Shown here piece after piece: positions 16,853 through 24,296 of a stretch of 25,533 bases of DNA (positions are counted from its first letter, which is position 1; every line of letters starts with the position of its first letter). The notes beneath the pieces are model-generated. The model worked only from the letters and a program-made list of their open reading frames with translations. It made no database searches and had not been told where the DNA came from. Origin of the DNA: Caulobacter sp. CCH9-E1. GTDB lineage: Bacteria > Pseudomonadota > Alphaproteobacteria > Caulobacterales > Caulobacteraceae. A program made the position numbers and the translations under genes. The DNA lies in contig NZ_LSJA01000149.1 of NCBI RefSeq assembly GCF_001556515.1, positions 1 to 25,533 of the forward strand. Reading direction: 5' to 3'.

Positions 16853-18957
16853 CAGTGGCGCTCCGCGCCCGTCGGAACTTGGGGAGAAAGGGCGAGCCGA
16901 AGATCGATGAGCAGGTCGAGCAATCGCGCGCGCTCTGTGATCGCACTAGCGGCGATGCTCGCCATCAGCACTTCGGTTCGTTCGGCCAGGCGGTGCGTTT
17001 CGGCGGGATCGGGCCGCCACTTGGCGCCGAAGCGCTTCGCGATCGTCGAAAGAAGCGCGCGCGTTTCCTCGCCGATCTCGCCCTGGATGAACTGGACGGT
17101 CTTGCGAAGCTGGCCCGCGGCATGGCCGAGGCGAAGATGGCGTAAGGTCTCTTCGAGCGCGTCCTGGCCGGAATCTTGGGCTTGGCGCGACCTTGGCAGC
17201 AGCAGGGCCGCCCGGTCGACCATGAGGCTCGTCCAATGGGCCTCGTCCGAGCCCTCGCCCAGCGCGCGGCGTCCGACGTCCTGGCGGCTGAGCCGAAGAA
17301 GCCGATTGATCGCGGTGTCGACCCGCACCGTCTGGAGCAGCGTCATGCTGAGGACGGCGAAGCCGAGGGCCGCAAACAGCGCAATGGCGCTATTGACCGA
17401 CGCCGCGAAGTCGCCGTGGTAGCTGGCGCCCAGTCCGACCAGGATCGGGATCGTCAGGGTGACGCCCATGGCCGCGTAAGCCGTCGCGGGGCGGGCTTGT
17501 AAAGATCCTGCGACCAGAAAGGCCGGCGCGAGCGCCGCGGCCAGAACGGTGAAGTCGCTGACGCGCGGGAGGATCACGAAGCTGTAGGTCAGGCTTATCG
17601 CCACGCCCCAGATCGAGCCCACCATATATTTGATCACGTTGGGCGCCGGCTTATCGACGTTTCCGAACAGGGCGCAGGTCACGCCCAGGAGCGAAACGGC
17701 CAGCCCCCCATCCGGCCAGGCCGACCAGATCCAGAAGGCGCATCCGACGAGAACGCCGGCCGCGGCTCCGAGCGCCGCGCGGGCGGCCATGACGGGGTCG
17801 CGATGGTAGACATAGCCCTTTGCTCTCCTGGACCGGTAGAGCGACATGACGCTTGGCGATCGGCCGGGCGTTGCGATGTCTCGATCCAGGCGATCACAGT
17901 CGCCGAGCAGTCCGATCAGTTCGACCAGATGCCCGGCGAGATTGACGGCGAGCCTGTCGCCGATCGTTGCGGCCTTGTCGCTAAGCTGAACCTGGAGCGA
18001 TCGTGCGCGCTCGGTCAACGCGATCGCCGCCTCGTCCTCCTGTGCGGCCGCGATCCAGGCCCGGGCGTCCGCCACCAAGACCGCCAGCTCGTCCGGCGCT
18101 CTGCGGCCGCTTGCAGCCAAGGCCTCGACCCGTTGCTCGATATCGGCGGTGAGCGGCAGCAAACGCGCCAGCCGGTCATGGACCAATCGCAGCTTCCCAG
18201 CCTTCGGTGTCTCTGGCGCGGAGTCGTAAGGCAGCTGTGTCGCAAGTCCCTGCAGGAGGAGAAGGTCCGCGGCCAGCTGATGACGCGCCGAGCGGGTCTG
18301 CGCCGCGGGTGTTCCCGCGAGCGCGTCAGCCGCCAGCGTCCGTGCGTCGCGTAGGGCGAGCGCCAGCTTGCCGGTGAAGGCCCCGGTGATCGGTCTGGGT
18401 AGGACGAGGCGATGGATCAGGACGGCGCACAGGATGCCGAGAGCGATCTCCTGCACCCGCACGGACGCTATTTCGAACACCGCGCCTGGGTCGGCCACGC
18501 TTGGAAAGCCGATGAGGCTGGCCGTGTAACCGGCGAGGACGAAGGCGTAGGCTCGGGCTGTGCGGTCGAGCAACGAGAAGAACAGGCACAGCCCGATCCA
18601 GCCCGCGAGCGCCAGGCTGCACGCGAGCGGCGCGTTCACGAAAGTGGGGATGATCACAACGGTCGCCGCGGCGCCGACGAGCGTGCCAGCCAAACGATAG
18701 ACGCCGCGGCTCAGCGAGGCGGCGGCCGAGGGCTGCGAGACGATGTAGACGGTGACGATAGCCCAATAGGGGCGGGGGAGGCCGATGCTGATCGCGATGT
18801 AATAGGACGCCATCGCCGCGGCGTAGCTCTTCGCCGAGAAGAGCATGGCGTCAGCATCCGCCTTGAAGTGGGGTGTCCGAAGGAGGGTTTCCACCGGCTT
18901 AGTCCAGGATAGGTCTGGTTTGGCTCGCGCCAGGCTTGAGGGCTCATCGAGGGTCAT
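16852..18957 (-). CDS. FUSC-family inner-membrane efflux protein (AaeB-like)
   Basis: A 701-residue pump component resembling AaeB, whose E. coli version exports p-hydroxybenzoate and related aromatic acids. Two membrane modules are visible. The first, residues 39-190, contains AKSYAAAMASYYIAISIGLPRPYWAIVTVYIVSQPSAAASLSRGVYRLAGTLVGAAA, the typical FUSC signature. The second, about 385-540, begins PVMAARAALGAAAGVLVGCAFWIWSAWPDG. Each module is followed by a largely helical cytoplasmic stretch. The annotated ATG 18957 has no clear RBS. ATG 18846 (MLFSAKSYAAAM) sits right at the conserved domain edge and is a credible shorter start, which would lengthen the control region shared with the AraC-type gene. 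It heads a four-gene coupled operon ending in NodT. Confidence 0.9.
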   Translation of the reverse strand: MTLDEPSSLARAKPDLSWTKPVETLLRTPHFKADADAMLFSAKSYAAAMASYYIAISIGLPRPYWAIVTVYIVSQPSAAASLSRGVYRLAGTLVGAAATVVIIPTFVNAPLACSLALAGWIGLCLFFSLLDRTARAYAFVLAGYTASLIGFPSVADPGAVFEIASVRVQEIALGILCAVLIHRLVLPRPITGAFTGKLALALRDARTLAADALAGTPAAQTRSARHQLAADLLLLQGLATQLPYDSAPETPKAGKLRLVHDRLARLLPLTADIEQRVEALAASGRRAPDELAVLVADARAWIAAAQEDEAAIALTERARSLQVQLSDKAATIGDRLAVNLAGHLVELIGLLGDCDRLDRDIATPGRSPSVMSLYRSRRAKGYVYHRDPVMAARAALGAAAGVLVGCAFWIWSAWPDGGLAVSLLGVTCALFGNVDKPAPNVIKYMVGSIWGVAISLTYSFVILPRVSDFTVLAAALAPAFLVAGSLQARPATAYAAMGVTLTIPILVGLGASYHGDFAASVNSAIALFAALGFAVLSMTLLQTVRVDTAINRLLRLSRQDVGRRALGEGSDEAHWTSLMVDRAALLLPRSRQAQDSGQDALEETLRHLRLGHAAGQLRKTVQFIQGEIGEETRALLSTIAKRFGAKWRPDPAETHRLAERTEVLMASIAASAITERARLLDLLIDLRLALSPQVPTGAERH

Positions 18958-19834
18958 GGGTCATGTTGATAACGACTTGCAAAAAGCAATAAATTCGTTA
19001 TCCAGCCAAAAAATCCCTGAATCTTGCCAGTGGCCTCGCGTGCGATCAGCCGTATCCGTCTTTGACCCCGACCTTGCCGTTGCGGTCGCCTCAGCCCATC
19101 GCCTCGATTTCGCCCAGCTCGCGGCGGAAGTGCCGATGCACGTGCATCGCAAGGGGCAGCTCATTCTCGCGCTGCGCGGAGCGGTCACCTGCACCGCGAA
19201 TAACGAAATCTGGATCGTGCCGCCGAACTGCGGCGTGTGGATTCCTGGCGGCGTTTCGCACAGCGCTCGGGCGACCGCCAACGCCCGGCTCAACTACCTA
19301 TTTGTCGAGCCAGGGGCCGCGCGACTTCCCGACAAGTGCTGCACCCTGTCCGTCTCCCCCTTGATCCGGGAGCTGGTCGATCGCCTCGCCCAGGAGCAGG
19401 CGGACTATTCGAGTGACAGTCATGCCGCTCGGCTGGCGCGGGTGACACTGGACGAACTGGCCGAAATGCCGCGTGAGCACTTGAATCTTCCTGTCTCCGC
19501 CGATCCGAAGATTCGGGCGATCGCCGACAGCCTGACGGTTGAACCCAGCGACCGCAGTACGCTCGCCCAATGGGCCGGGCGCGTGGCGATGAGCGAGCGC
19601 TCGCTCGCCCGCTTGATGATCCGCGAGACGGGCTTGACGTTCGGACGCTGGCGCCAACAGCTGCACCTCGTCATCGCCCTTCGCGAACTTGCTGGCGGGG
19701 CCGCGGTGCAGAACGTCGCGACAGAGTTAGGCTATGAATCGGTGAACGCCTTCATCACCATGTTCAAGAAAGCCTTGGGCCGCACGCCCGCACAGTATTT
19801 CGGGAGAGGCCGGTCGGCCGCCGAAGGACGCTGA
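18956..19834 (+). CDS. AraC-family transcriptional regulator
   Basis: About 292 residues from ATG 18956. The N-terminal half is a cupin-like sensing domain (VPMHVHRKGQLILALRGAVTCTANNEIWIVPPNCGVWIPGGVSHSA; His residues lie at the usual places). The C-terminal half is the double HTH: STLAQWAGRVAMSERSLARLMIRETGLTFGRWRQQLHLVIAL, then QNVATELGYESVNAFITMFKKALGRTPAQYF. ATG 18956 overlaps the divergent FUSC ATG within one CATG, and its first 30 codons run through an AT-rich inverted repeat. GTG 19040 (VRSAVSVFDPD), directly before the domain, is therefore a serious alternative start, though neither has a good RBS. It most likely controls the efflux operon in response to an aromatic or otherwise toxic compound. 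Confidence 0.88.
   Translation: MGHVDNDLQKAINSLSSQKIPESCQWPRVRSAVSVFDPDLAVAVASAHRLDFAQLAAEVPMHVHRKGQLILALRGAVTCTANNEIWIVPPNCGVWIPGGVSHSARATANARLNYLFVEPGAARLPDKCCTLSVSPLIRELVDRLAQEQADYSSDSHAARLARVTLDELAEMPREHLNLPVSADPKIRAIADSLTVEPSDRSTLAQWAGRVAMSERSLARLMIRETGLTFGRWRQQLHLVIALRELAGGAAVQNVATELGYESVNAFITMFKKALGRTPAQYFGRGRSAAEGR
18968..19002. promoter_or_regulatory. Nested inverted repeat, probable operator of the efflux/AraC pair
   Basis: GATAACGA at 18968-18975 is mirrored by TCGTTATC at 18995-19002. Inside the 19-nt spacer, TTGC at 18977-18980 and GCAA at 18986-18989 flank five A residues. The stretch is clearly AT-richer than everything around it. It sits where the two divergent promoters would be if the FUSC gene starts at or after 18957 and the AraC gene starts at 19040. 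A regulator-binding site is the simplest reading; which protein binds is not shown by the sequence. Confidence 0.5.
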
Positions 19835-20152
19835 GATCTGACGATCGAAGGTCCGGAGCGCTCTTTTGTCAGCTATTGGCGCCGCTCAGCCTCTGAACCA
19901 GACGCTTGATTGGCGCGCCGCCGCCAGGGATGGCGGCGCAGCTACTGTGACGCTGGAATCCCGGACACAAGGCGCAGCCCGGGTCCTCGGCGGTGCTGCT
20001 GATGGCGAAGCTAGGTCGGCGGTTAGCATCGGCAAGGCCCTTCCTGCGCGTGTATCGACGATGCTGATCCCATCGCGGCGGTCGTTGATCGATGGCGCGC
20101 GGGAGGGCAGGCGCGCGTTGATCGCCGCGGCGTATGCCCCTATCCACCTCCT
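19835..20152. other. Intergenic region upstream of the LysR gene, no gene recognised
   Basis: These 318 bases follow the AraC gene. Open frames on both strands lack RBS and family features. A perfect 8-bp hairpin, CGCCGCCA-GGGA-TGGCGGCG at 19919-19938, has no T-run after it and could at most be a weak transcription end for the AraC gene. A promoter for the LysR gene must lie here, but I cannot place it. Immediately before the LysR ATG the plus strand reads CACCTCCT, the anti-Shine-Dalgarno sequence rather than an RBS. Confidence 0.4.
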
Positions 20153-21076
20153 ATGCGGAAATCAGACTCCCAGGAAACTTCGCCGCGTTCGGCGGCGCGC
20201 CGTGATCCCAACGTCACGATCGGCGCCTTGCGCGCGTTCATTCAGGCCTTCGAGCACGGCAGCTTCTCGAAGGCGGCCCAGAGTCTCGGGGTCTCGCAGC
20301 CCAATATTTCCAACCAGGTCAGCGCCCTGGAGCAGGCGCTGGGGGCCCGGCTGATGAATCGGCGCGGCGCCGCGCTCTCGCTGACCGACATTGGCCGGGA
20401 GGTCTTCGTTCGCGCCCGCCTGGCTCTGGCCAAGGTCGCCGAGATCGAGGATATCGCCCAGGAGTTCCGCGCGCTGCGCCAGGGGCGCCTTACGGTCGGT
20501 TTTTCGAGCCCCTCCTTGGCCATTCCGGTGCTAGGGCGCTTTCGCCAAGTGTATCCGGAGGTCGAGCTTTCGACGGCCAGCGGCAATTCCGAGTATCTGC
20601 GCCAGGAACTGCTGGAGTGTCAGATCGACCTTGCGCTCTGCTCGCTGCTGGAACCCGACGCTCAGCTGGAATGCCAGCGGCTGGAGAATCTCGATCTGCA
20701 GCTGATCCTGCCGCGCGACGATCCCCGCTACGCCTCCGGTGTGGCCCAGCTTCGCGACGTGGCGCAGGAGCCCTTGGTGTTTCGCGAGGCCGGCTCGGTC
20801 ACCCGGGCCCTGACCGAGGCCGCCTTGGCCCCCTACCGGCAGTGGGCCGGCCCGGCTCTCACCGTCACAGGCACCACGGCGGTCCGCTCCGCGGTGGCCG
20901 CGGGCCTGGGTCTCGCTCTCGTGTTTCGGGGTGAGGCCGACGACGATCGACGCCTGCGCACCGTCACCTTGGACGACGGCGGCCACCGCGCGGGCTTCTA
21001 TCTCGTGACCCTGCCCGAGAACCTGCAAATTCCGTCGGTGGAGGCGTTCATCGCACTGGCCCAAAGCCAAAAATGA
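20153..21076 (+). CDS. LysR-family transcriptional regulator
   Basis: A 307-residue LysR-type regulator. Residues 20-80 are the winged HTH (TIGALRAFIQAFEHGSFSKAAQSLGVSQPNISNQVSALEQALGARLMNRRGAALSLTDIGREVF). The effector-binding domain starts around 100 (GRLTVGFSSPSLAIPVLGRFRQVYPEVELSTASGNSEYLRQELLECQIDLALCS) and ends with AVRSAVAAGLGLALVFRGE. ATG 20153 has no RBS, so a leaderless message or a slightly later start is possible. Unlike most LysR genes it is not divergent but directly upstream of, and in the same direction as, the phosphonate-ester hydrolase gene (43-nt gap). It probably controls that operon and may be part of its transcript. Confidence 0.92.
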   Translation: MRKSDSQETSPRSAARRDPNVTIGALRAFIQAFEHGSFSKAAQSLGVSQPNISNQVSALEQALGARLMNRRGAALSLTDIGREVFVRARLALAKVAEIEDIAQEFRALRQGRLTVGFSSPSLAIPVLGRFRQVYPEVELSTASGNSEYLRQELLECQIDLALCSLLEPDAQLECQRLENLDLQLILPRDDPRYASGVAQLRDVAQEPLVFREAGSVTRALTEAALAPYRQWAGPALTVTGTTAVRSAVAAGLGLALVFRGEADDDRRLRTVTLDDGGHRAGFYLVTLPENLQIPSVEAFIALAQSQK

Positions 21077-21119
21077 TAATCGTCATGTAAACATCATTCC
21101 AAGGTGATATTGAGCGGTC
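21072..21119 (+). promoter_or_regulatory. Short AT-rich gap with inverted repeat before the hydrolase operon
   Basis: AATGAT at 21072-21077 and ATCATT at 21093-21098 form a 6-bp inverted repeat with a 15-nt spacer, beginning within the LysR stop codon. The gap is AT-rich compared with its flanks and contains AAGGTGA and GAGCGG ahead of ATG 21120, neither well spaced. It could hold a LysR-dependent promoter. Short arms make chance occurrence quite possible. Confidence 0.25.
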
Positions 21120-22568
21120 ATGAACGTGCTGCTCGTCACCTTGGATCAGTTCCGCGGCGATTGCCTGTCCTGCGCCGGTCACCCCGTGGTGCGGACACCC
21201 AATCTCGACCGCTTGGCGGCGGAGGGCCTCCGCTTGGCCCGGCACTACAGCCAGGCCGCGCCCTGCGGGCCAGGCCGGGCCAGCCTCTATACCGGCCTCT
21301 ACCAGATGAACCATCGGGTGGTGGCGAACGGCACGCCGCTGGACCGGCGGTTTGACAATGTCGCCAAGGCGGCGCGACGCGCGGGCTATGTCCCCGCCCT
21401 GTTCGGCTACACCGATCAAAGCATCGACCCGCGGGACGCCGCCGGTGCGGACGACCCGCGCCTCAGTCGCTACGACGAGGTTCTGCCGGGCTTCGACCCC
21501 GTTCTCCATACCAGTCCCGCGCGTCCGGAACCCTGGATCCGCTGGCTGCGCGACCAGGGCTTTGAGGTCCCCAACGATGGCATGGCGGCGCTAGCCTCCG
21601 AGGGCGAGCGGCCCGAGACGGCCAGCTACGCGACCTTCCTGACCGACCAGTTCCTGGGCTGGCTGGACCGGCAGGACGGGCCTTGGTTCGCTCATCTGAG
21701 CCATTTCCGGCCGCACGAGCCGTTCGCCGCCGCCGGCCGCTTTGGCGACCTTTATCGCCCCGGGGAGGCGCCGCCGCCCATCGCGCCCAGCGCCGAGCGG
21801 CACTGGCTGCACGCGGCCTTGATGGCGCATCCGCGCCTGGCCGCCCCTACCGATCCGGACGCGCTGGCGCGCATGCAGGCGCAGTATTTCGGCATGGTCA
21901 GCGAGGTTGATCACCAGCTTGGCCGCGTCTGGGCGGCCCTGGAGGCGCGCGGGTGGTGGGACGACACTCTGATCATCGTCACGTCCGACCACGGCGAGCA
22001 ATTGGGCGATCACGGCCTGATCCAGAAGCTCGGCTTCTTCGAGGGCAGCTTCCATATCCTGGGCATCGCGCGCGACCCGCGCCCCGGTAAGGCGCGCGGC
22101 GCGACCGTCGAGTGTTTCACCGAGAATGTCGACTGGTTCCCGACCCTGTGCGAGGCCCTCGGTCAGCCCGTCCCGGCGCAGTGCGACGGCCTTCCCCTGA
22201 CCCCTTTCCTCGACGGCCAGGACGCCCCGTCCTGGTGGCGGAGCGCGGCTCACTGGGAGTTCGATTGGCGCTTCAACTTTCTGCGCGCCCACGCCCACGG
22301 CTGGCCGCGCGATCGCCTGCTGCAGCGCCAGACCCTGGCCGTCCATCGCACAGCCGGCGCGGCCTATGTGCATTTCGGCGACGGCTCGTCGCTGGCCTTC
22401 GATCTCGCCGCCGACCCGACTTGGCGCACGCTCCTGCCGGATCCAGCCGCCCGCCTGGCGCTGGCGGAAGGCCTGCTGCAATGGCGCGCCGAGCATCTGG
22501 ATCGGACCTTGACCGACATGCTGGTCGAGGACGGCGGCGTCGGGCGCTGGCCGCCGACGCAAGACTAG
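21120..22568 (+). CDS. Sulfatase-superfamily phosphonate monoester hydrolase-like enzyme
   Basis: A 482-residue cytoplasmic enzyme without a signal peptide. The active-site block QAAPCGPGRASLYTG places Cys 49 in the CxPxR motif, where maturation makes formylglycine. Around it the sequence follows phosphonate monoester hydrolases of Rhizobium and Burkholderia more than arylsulfatases: VTLDQFRGDC (Asp 9), LYQMNHRVVANGTPLD, ALFGYTDQSIDPR (Tyr 97, Thr 98), FRPHEPF (His 199), TSDHGEQLGDHG (Asp 290, His 291) and IQKLGFFEG (Lys 303). Those enzymes hydrolyse phosphonate monoesters and phosphodiesters, with promiscuous sulfatase activity; natural substrates are unknown. It lies 25 nt before a PhnZ-like gene, and C-P bond cleavage of the released phosphonate is the natural next step. 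A formylglycine-generating enzyme or maturase gene is not in the window. A plain sulfatase remains possible. Confidence 0.82.
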   Translation: MNVLLVTLDQFRGDCLSCAGHPVVRTPNLDRLAAEGLRLARHYSQAAPCGPGRASLYTGLYQMNHRVVANGTPLDRRFDNVAKAARRAGYVPALFGYTDQSIDPRDAAGADDPRLSRYDEVLPGFDPVLHTSPARPEPWIRWLRDQGFEVPNDGMAALASEGERPETASYATFLTDQFLGWLDRQDGPWFAHLSHFRPHEPFAAAGRFGDLYRPGEAPPPIAPSAERHWLHAALMAHPRLAAPTDPDALARMQAQYFGMVSEVDHQLGRVWAALEARGWWDDTLIIVTSDHGEQLGDHGLIQKLGFFEGSFHILGIARDPRPGKARGATVECFTENVDWFPTLCEALGQPVPAQCDGLPLTPFLDGQDAPSWWRSAAHWEFDWRFNFLRAHAHGWPRDRLLQRQTLAVHRTAGAAYVHFGDGSSLAFDLAADPTWRTLLPDPAARLALAEGLLQWRAEHLDRTLTDMLVEDGGVGRWPPTQD

Positions 22569-22593
22569 TCACCCCGAAAAGGAAAACTCGACC

Positions 22594-23151
22594 ATGACCC
22601 AGACGGAACGCGCCCCCGTGACTCATTTCGACACGATCGAAGCGCTGGAGGCCTTCCTGGAGGAGACCGCCGCCATGCCGATGCAGGAGCCTGGCCTTTA
22701 CGAGCTCGAGCACGGCCTGCAATGCGCGGCGGAGCTCGAGATGTCCGCGCCGGACGATGTCGAGCTGCAGGTCGCGGGTCTGGTGCATGACGTCTGCCAC
22801 GGCCAGTGCCACATTCGTATCCACGACGAGGTCGGCGGCGAGGCCGTGCGCGGCGTGCTGGGCGATCGGGTGGCCGATCTCGTCAAGCTGCATGTGATCG
22901 CCAAGCGCTATCTGGTCACCAAGCAGCAGGACTATGCCGGCGTGCTGTCGCCGGTCAGCGTCCAGACCCTGGCGCTGCAAGGCGGCCCTCTGACGGCCGA
23001 GGAGGTCGCCGCGTTCGAGGCCGACCCGCTGGCCACCGACGCCATCCTGCTGCGCAAGGCCGACGACGCGGCCAAGACGCCCGGTCGGGTGGTGCCGGGC
23101 CTGGACTACTGGCGCCCGCGCCTGCGGCAAGTGGCGGCCCTGCGCGGATGA
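22594..23151 (+). CDS. PhnZ-like HD-domain oxygenase (phosphonate C-P cleavage family)
   Basis: A 185-residue cytoplasmic HD-domain protein. It aligns by eye along most of its length with PhnZ, the mixed-valent Fe(II)/Fe(III) oxygenase that cleaves 1-hydroxylated phosphonates to phosphate. Matching blocks are ELEHGLQCA (His 40), AGLVHDVCH (His 65, Asp 66, His 69), HDEVGGEAVRGVLG (His 77), LVKLHVIAKRYLV (His 100, Lys 104), TLALQGGPLTAEEVAAFE, LLRKADDAAK (Asp 157) and VVPGLDYW. All six iron-ligand positions are retained. The loop before the first His differs: where PhnZ has Tyr 24 and Glu 27, this protein has Met 30 and Pro 33. In PhnZ that Glu reads the substrate amino group, so a substrate without an amine is suggested. 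AAAAGGA upstream is the RBS; the stop overlaps the next gene (ATGA). A phosphohydrolase role is the alternative. Confidence 0.82.
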   Translation: MTQTERAPVTHFDTIEALEAFLEETAAMPMQEPGLYELEHGLQCAAELEMSAPDDVELQVAGLVHDVCHGQCHIRIHDEVGGEAVRGVLGDRVADLVKLHVIAKRYLVTKQQDYAGVLSPVSVQTLALQGGPLTAEEVAAFEADPLATDAILLRKADDAAKTPGRVVPGLDYWRPRLRQVAALRG

Positions 23152-24296
23152 CCACGCTGGTCTCCATCCCGCTCGATGACGCCCGGATCGGGGTTCGCGG
23201 CGCGCTGGGCGCGCGTCGCGACAAGGGCGGCCTGCTGCCGTCGCGCCTTCCCGACTGGGCGCAAGCGCGGTCGCCAAGCCCGGCCTTCGCGCTGATGGCG
23301 GGGATGACCAGCGGCGTGCGGCTCGACTTCGCGACCACCTCAACGGTCTGGGAGGTCGACCTCCTGGAGACCGGTCTTCGGTTCGACGGCGAGCCTCGGC
23401 GTCCCGTGATCGTGGACGTGGTCAGCAACGGCGTGCTGATGTCCCGCGCGCTGGGACAGGGGCATACGATCGTGGTCGGGGAGGAGACGACGCGGTTTGA
23501 TCCCGGCGTTCCCCAGACGCTCCGGTTCGATCTGGGGCCCGGCGAGAAGCGGGTTCAGGCGTGGCTGCCCCAGGCGGCGATCACCGAGGTGCTCGGCTTT
23601 CGCCTGGACAGCGGCGCCGACTTCCTGGCCCCGCCGCAGGGCGCGCGGCGCTGGGCGCATTATGGCAGCTCTCTTAGTCATGGCATGGAGGCCGCCGGAC
23701 CGGCGCGGACCTGGCCCGCCCTGGTCGCCCGCCGCGCGGGCCTGGATCTCCTGAACCTGGGCCTGGCCGGCGAATGCCATCTGGACGGCTTCATGGCCCG
23801 CGTGCTTGGCGAGGCGTCGGCCGACCTGATCAGCCTCGAGCTCGGGATCAATGTCGTCTCCATCGACACCCTGCGCCAGAGGACATTTCCGAGCGCGGTT
23901 CACACCTTTCTAGACGTTCTGCGCGGCGCGGCGCCGAACGCGCCAGTGCTGGTCATCTCGCCGTTCCACTGTCCGCCGCTGGAGGACGCGCCCGGCCCCT
24001 TGCGCCGCGTCGCCGGCGACTATCAGCGCCAGGCGCGTCCGCACGCCCGGGCCGACGGCGCCCTGACCGCCGTCGATGTCCGGCGCATTCTTCAGGAGGT
24101 CGTGGCTCAGCGCCGGGCGGAGGGCGATACGGCGCTGGCCATTATCGACGGGTCGACGCTGTTTTCGGCCGAAGACGCGGGCGATCTGGCCGACGCCGTG
24201 CATCCCAACGCCCGGGGACACGAGACCATGGCCGAGCGGTTCTTCGACGCGGCGTTCCAGAACGGCTTGTTCTCGGGTCGAGACGGAGACTCGTGA
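23148..24296 (+). CDS. SGNH/GDSL hydrolase with N-terminal beta-sandwich domain
   Basis: A 382-residue protein, ATG 23148 overlapping the PhnZ-like stop by 4 nt. Residues 1-160 look like an all-beta N-terminal domain (DFATTSTVWEVDLLETGL, PVIVDVVSNGV, RFDLGPGEKRVQAWLPQAAITEVLGFRLD), as in SsfX3-type SGNH hydrolases. The catalytic domain shows block I HYGSSLSHG (Ser 175, with Ser replacing Asp of GDS), block II NLGLAGEC (Gly 208), block III LELGINV (Asn 235) and block V DAVHPNARGH (Asp 349, His 352). The full Ser-Gly-Asn-His set is therefore present. There is no signal peptide, so it acts in the cytoplasm, probably on an ester. Sitting between the C-P cleavage enzyme and a transporter, it may remove an acyl group from an imported phosphonate conjugate; this is inferred from position only. 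Confidence 0.85.
   Translation: MTTLVSIPLDDARIGVRGALGARRDKGGLLPSRLPDWAQARSPSPAFALMAGMTSGVRLDFATTSTVWEVDLLETGLRFDGEPRRPVIVDVVSNGVLMSRALGQGHTIVVGEETTRFDPGVPQTLRFDLGPGEKRVQAWLPQAAITEVLGFRLDSGADFLAPPQGARRWAHYGSSLSHGMEAAGPARTWPALVARRAGLDLLNLGLAGECHLDGFMARVLGEASADLISLELGINVVSIDTLRQRTFPSAVHTFLDVLRGAAPNAPVLVISPFHCPPLEDAPGPLRRVAGDYQRQARPHARADGALTAVDVRRILQEVVAQRRAEGDTALAIIDGSTLFSAEDAGDLADAVHPNARGHETMAERFFDAAFQNGLFSGRDGDS

Noticed and set aside
15735..16946. 403-residue version of the membrane fusion protein
   Set aside because: The extra N-terminus is antisense-like and covers the DUF1656 gene; ATG 16640 begins with the expected membrane anchor and has a 4-nt coupling overlap.
19866..20354. Open frames on both strands in the gap before the LysR gene
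   Set aside because: No RBS, no domain, and the plus frame runs into the LysR gene out of frame.
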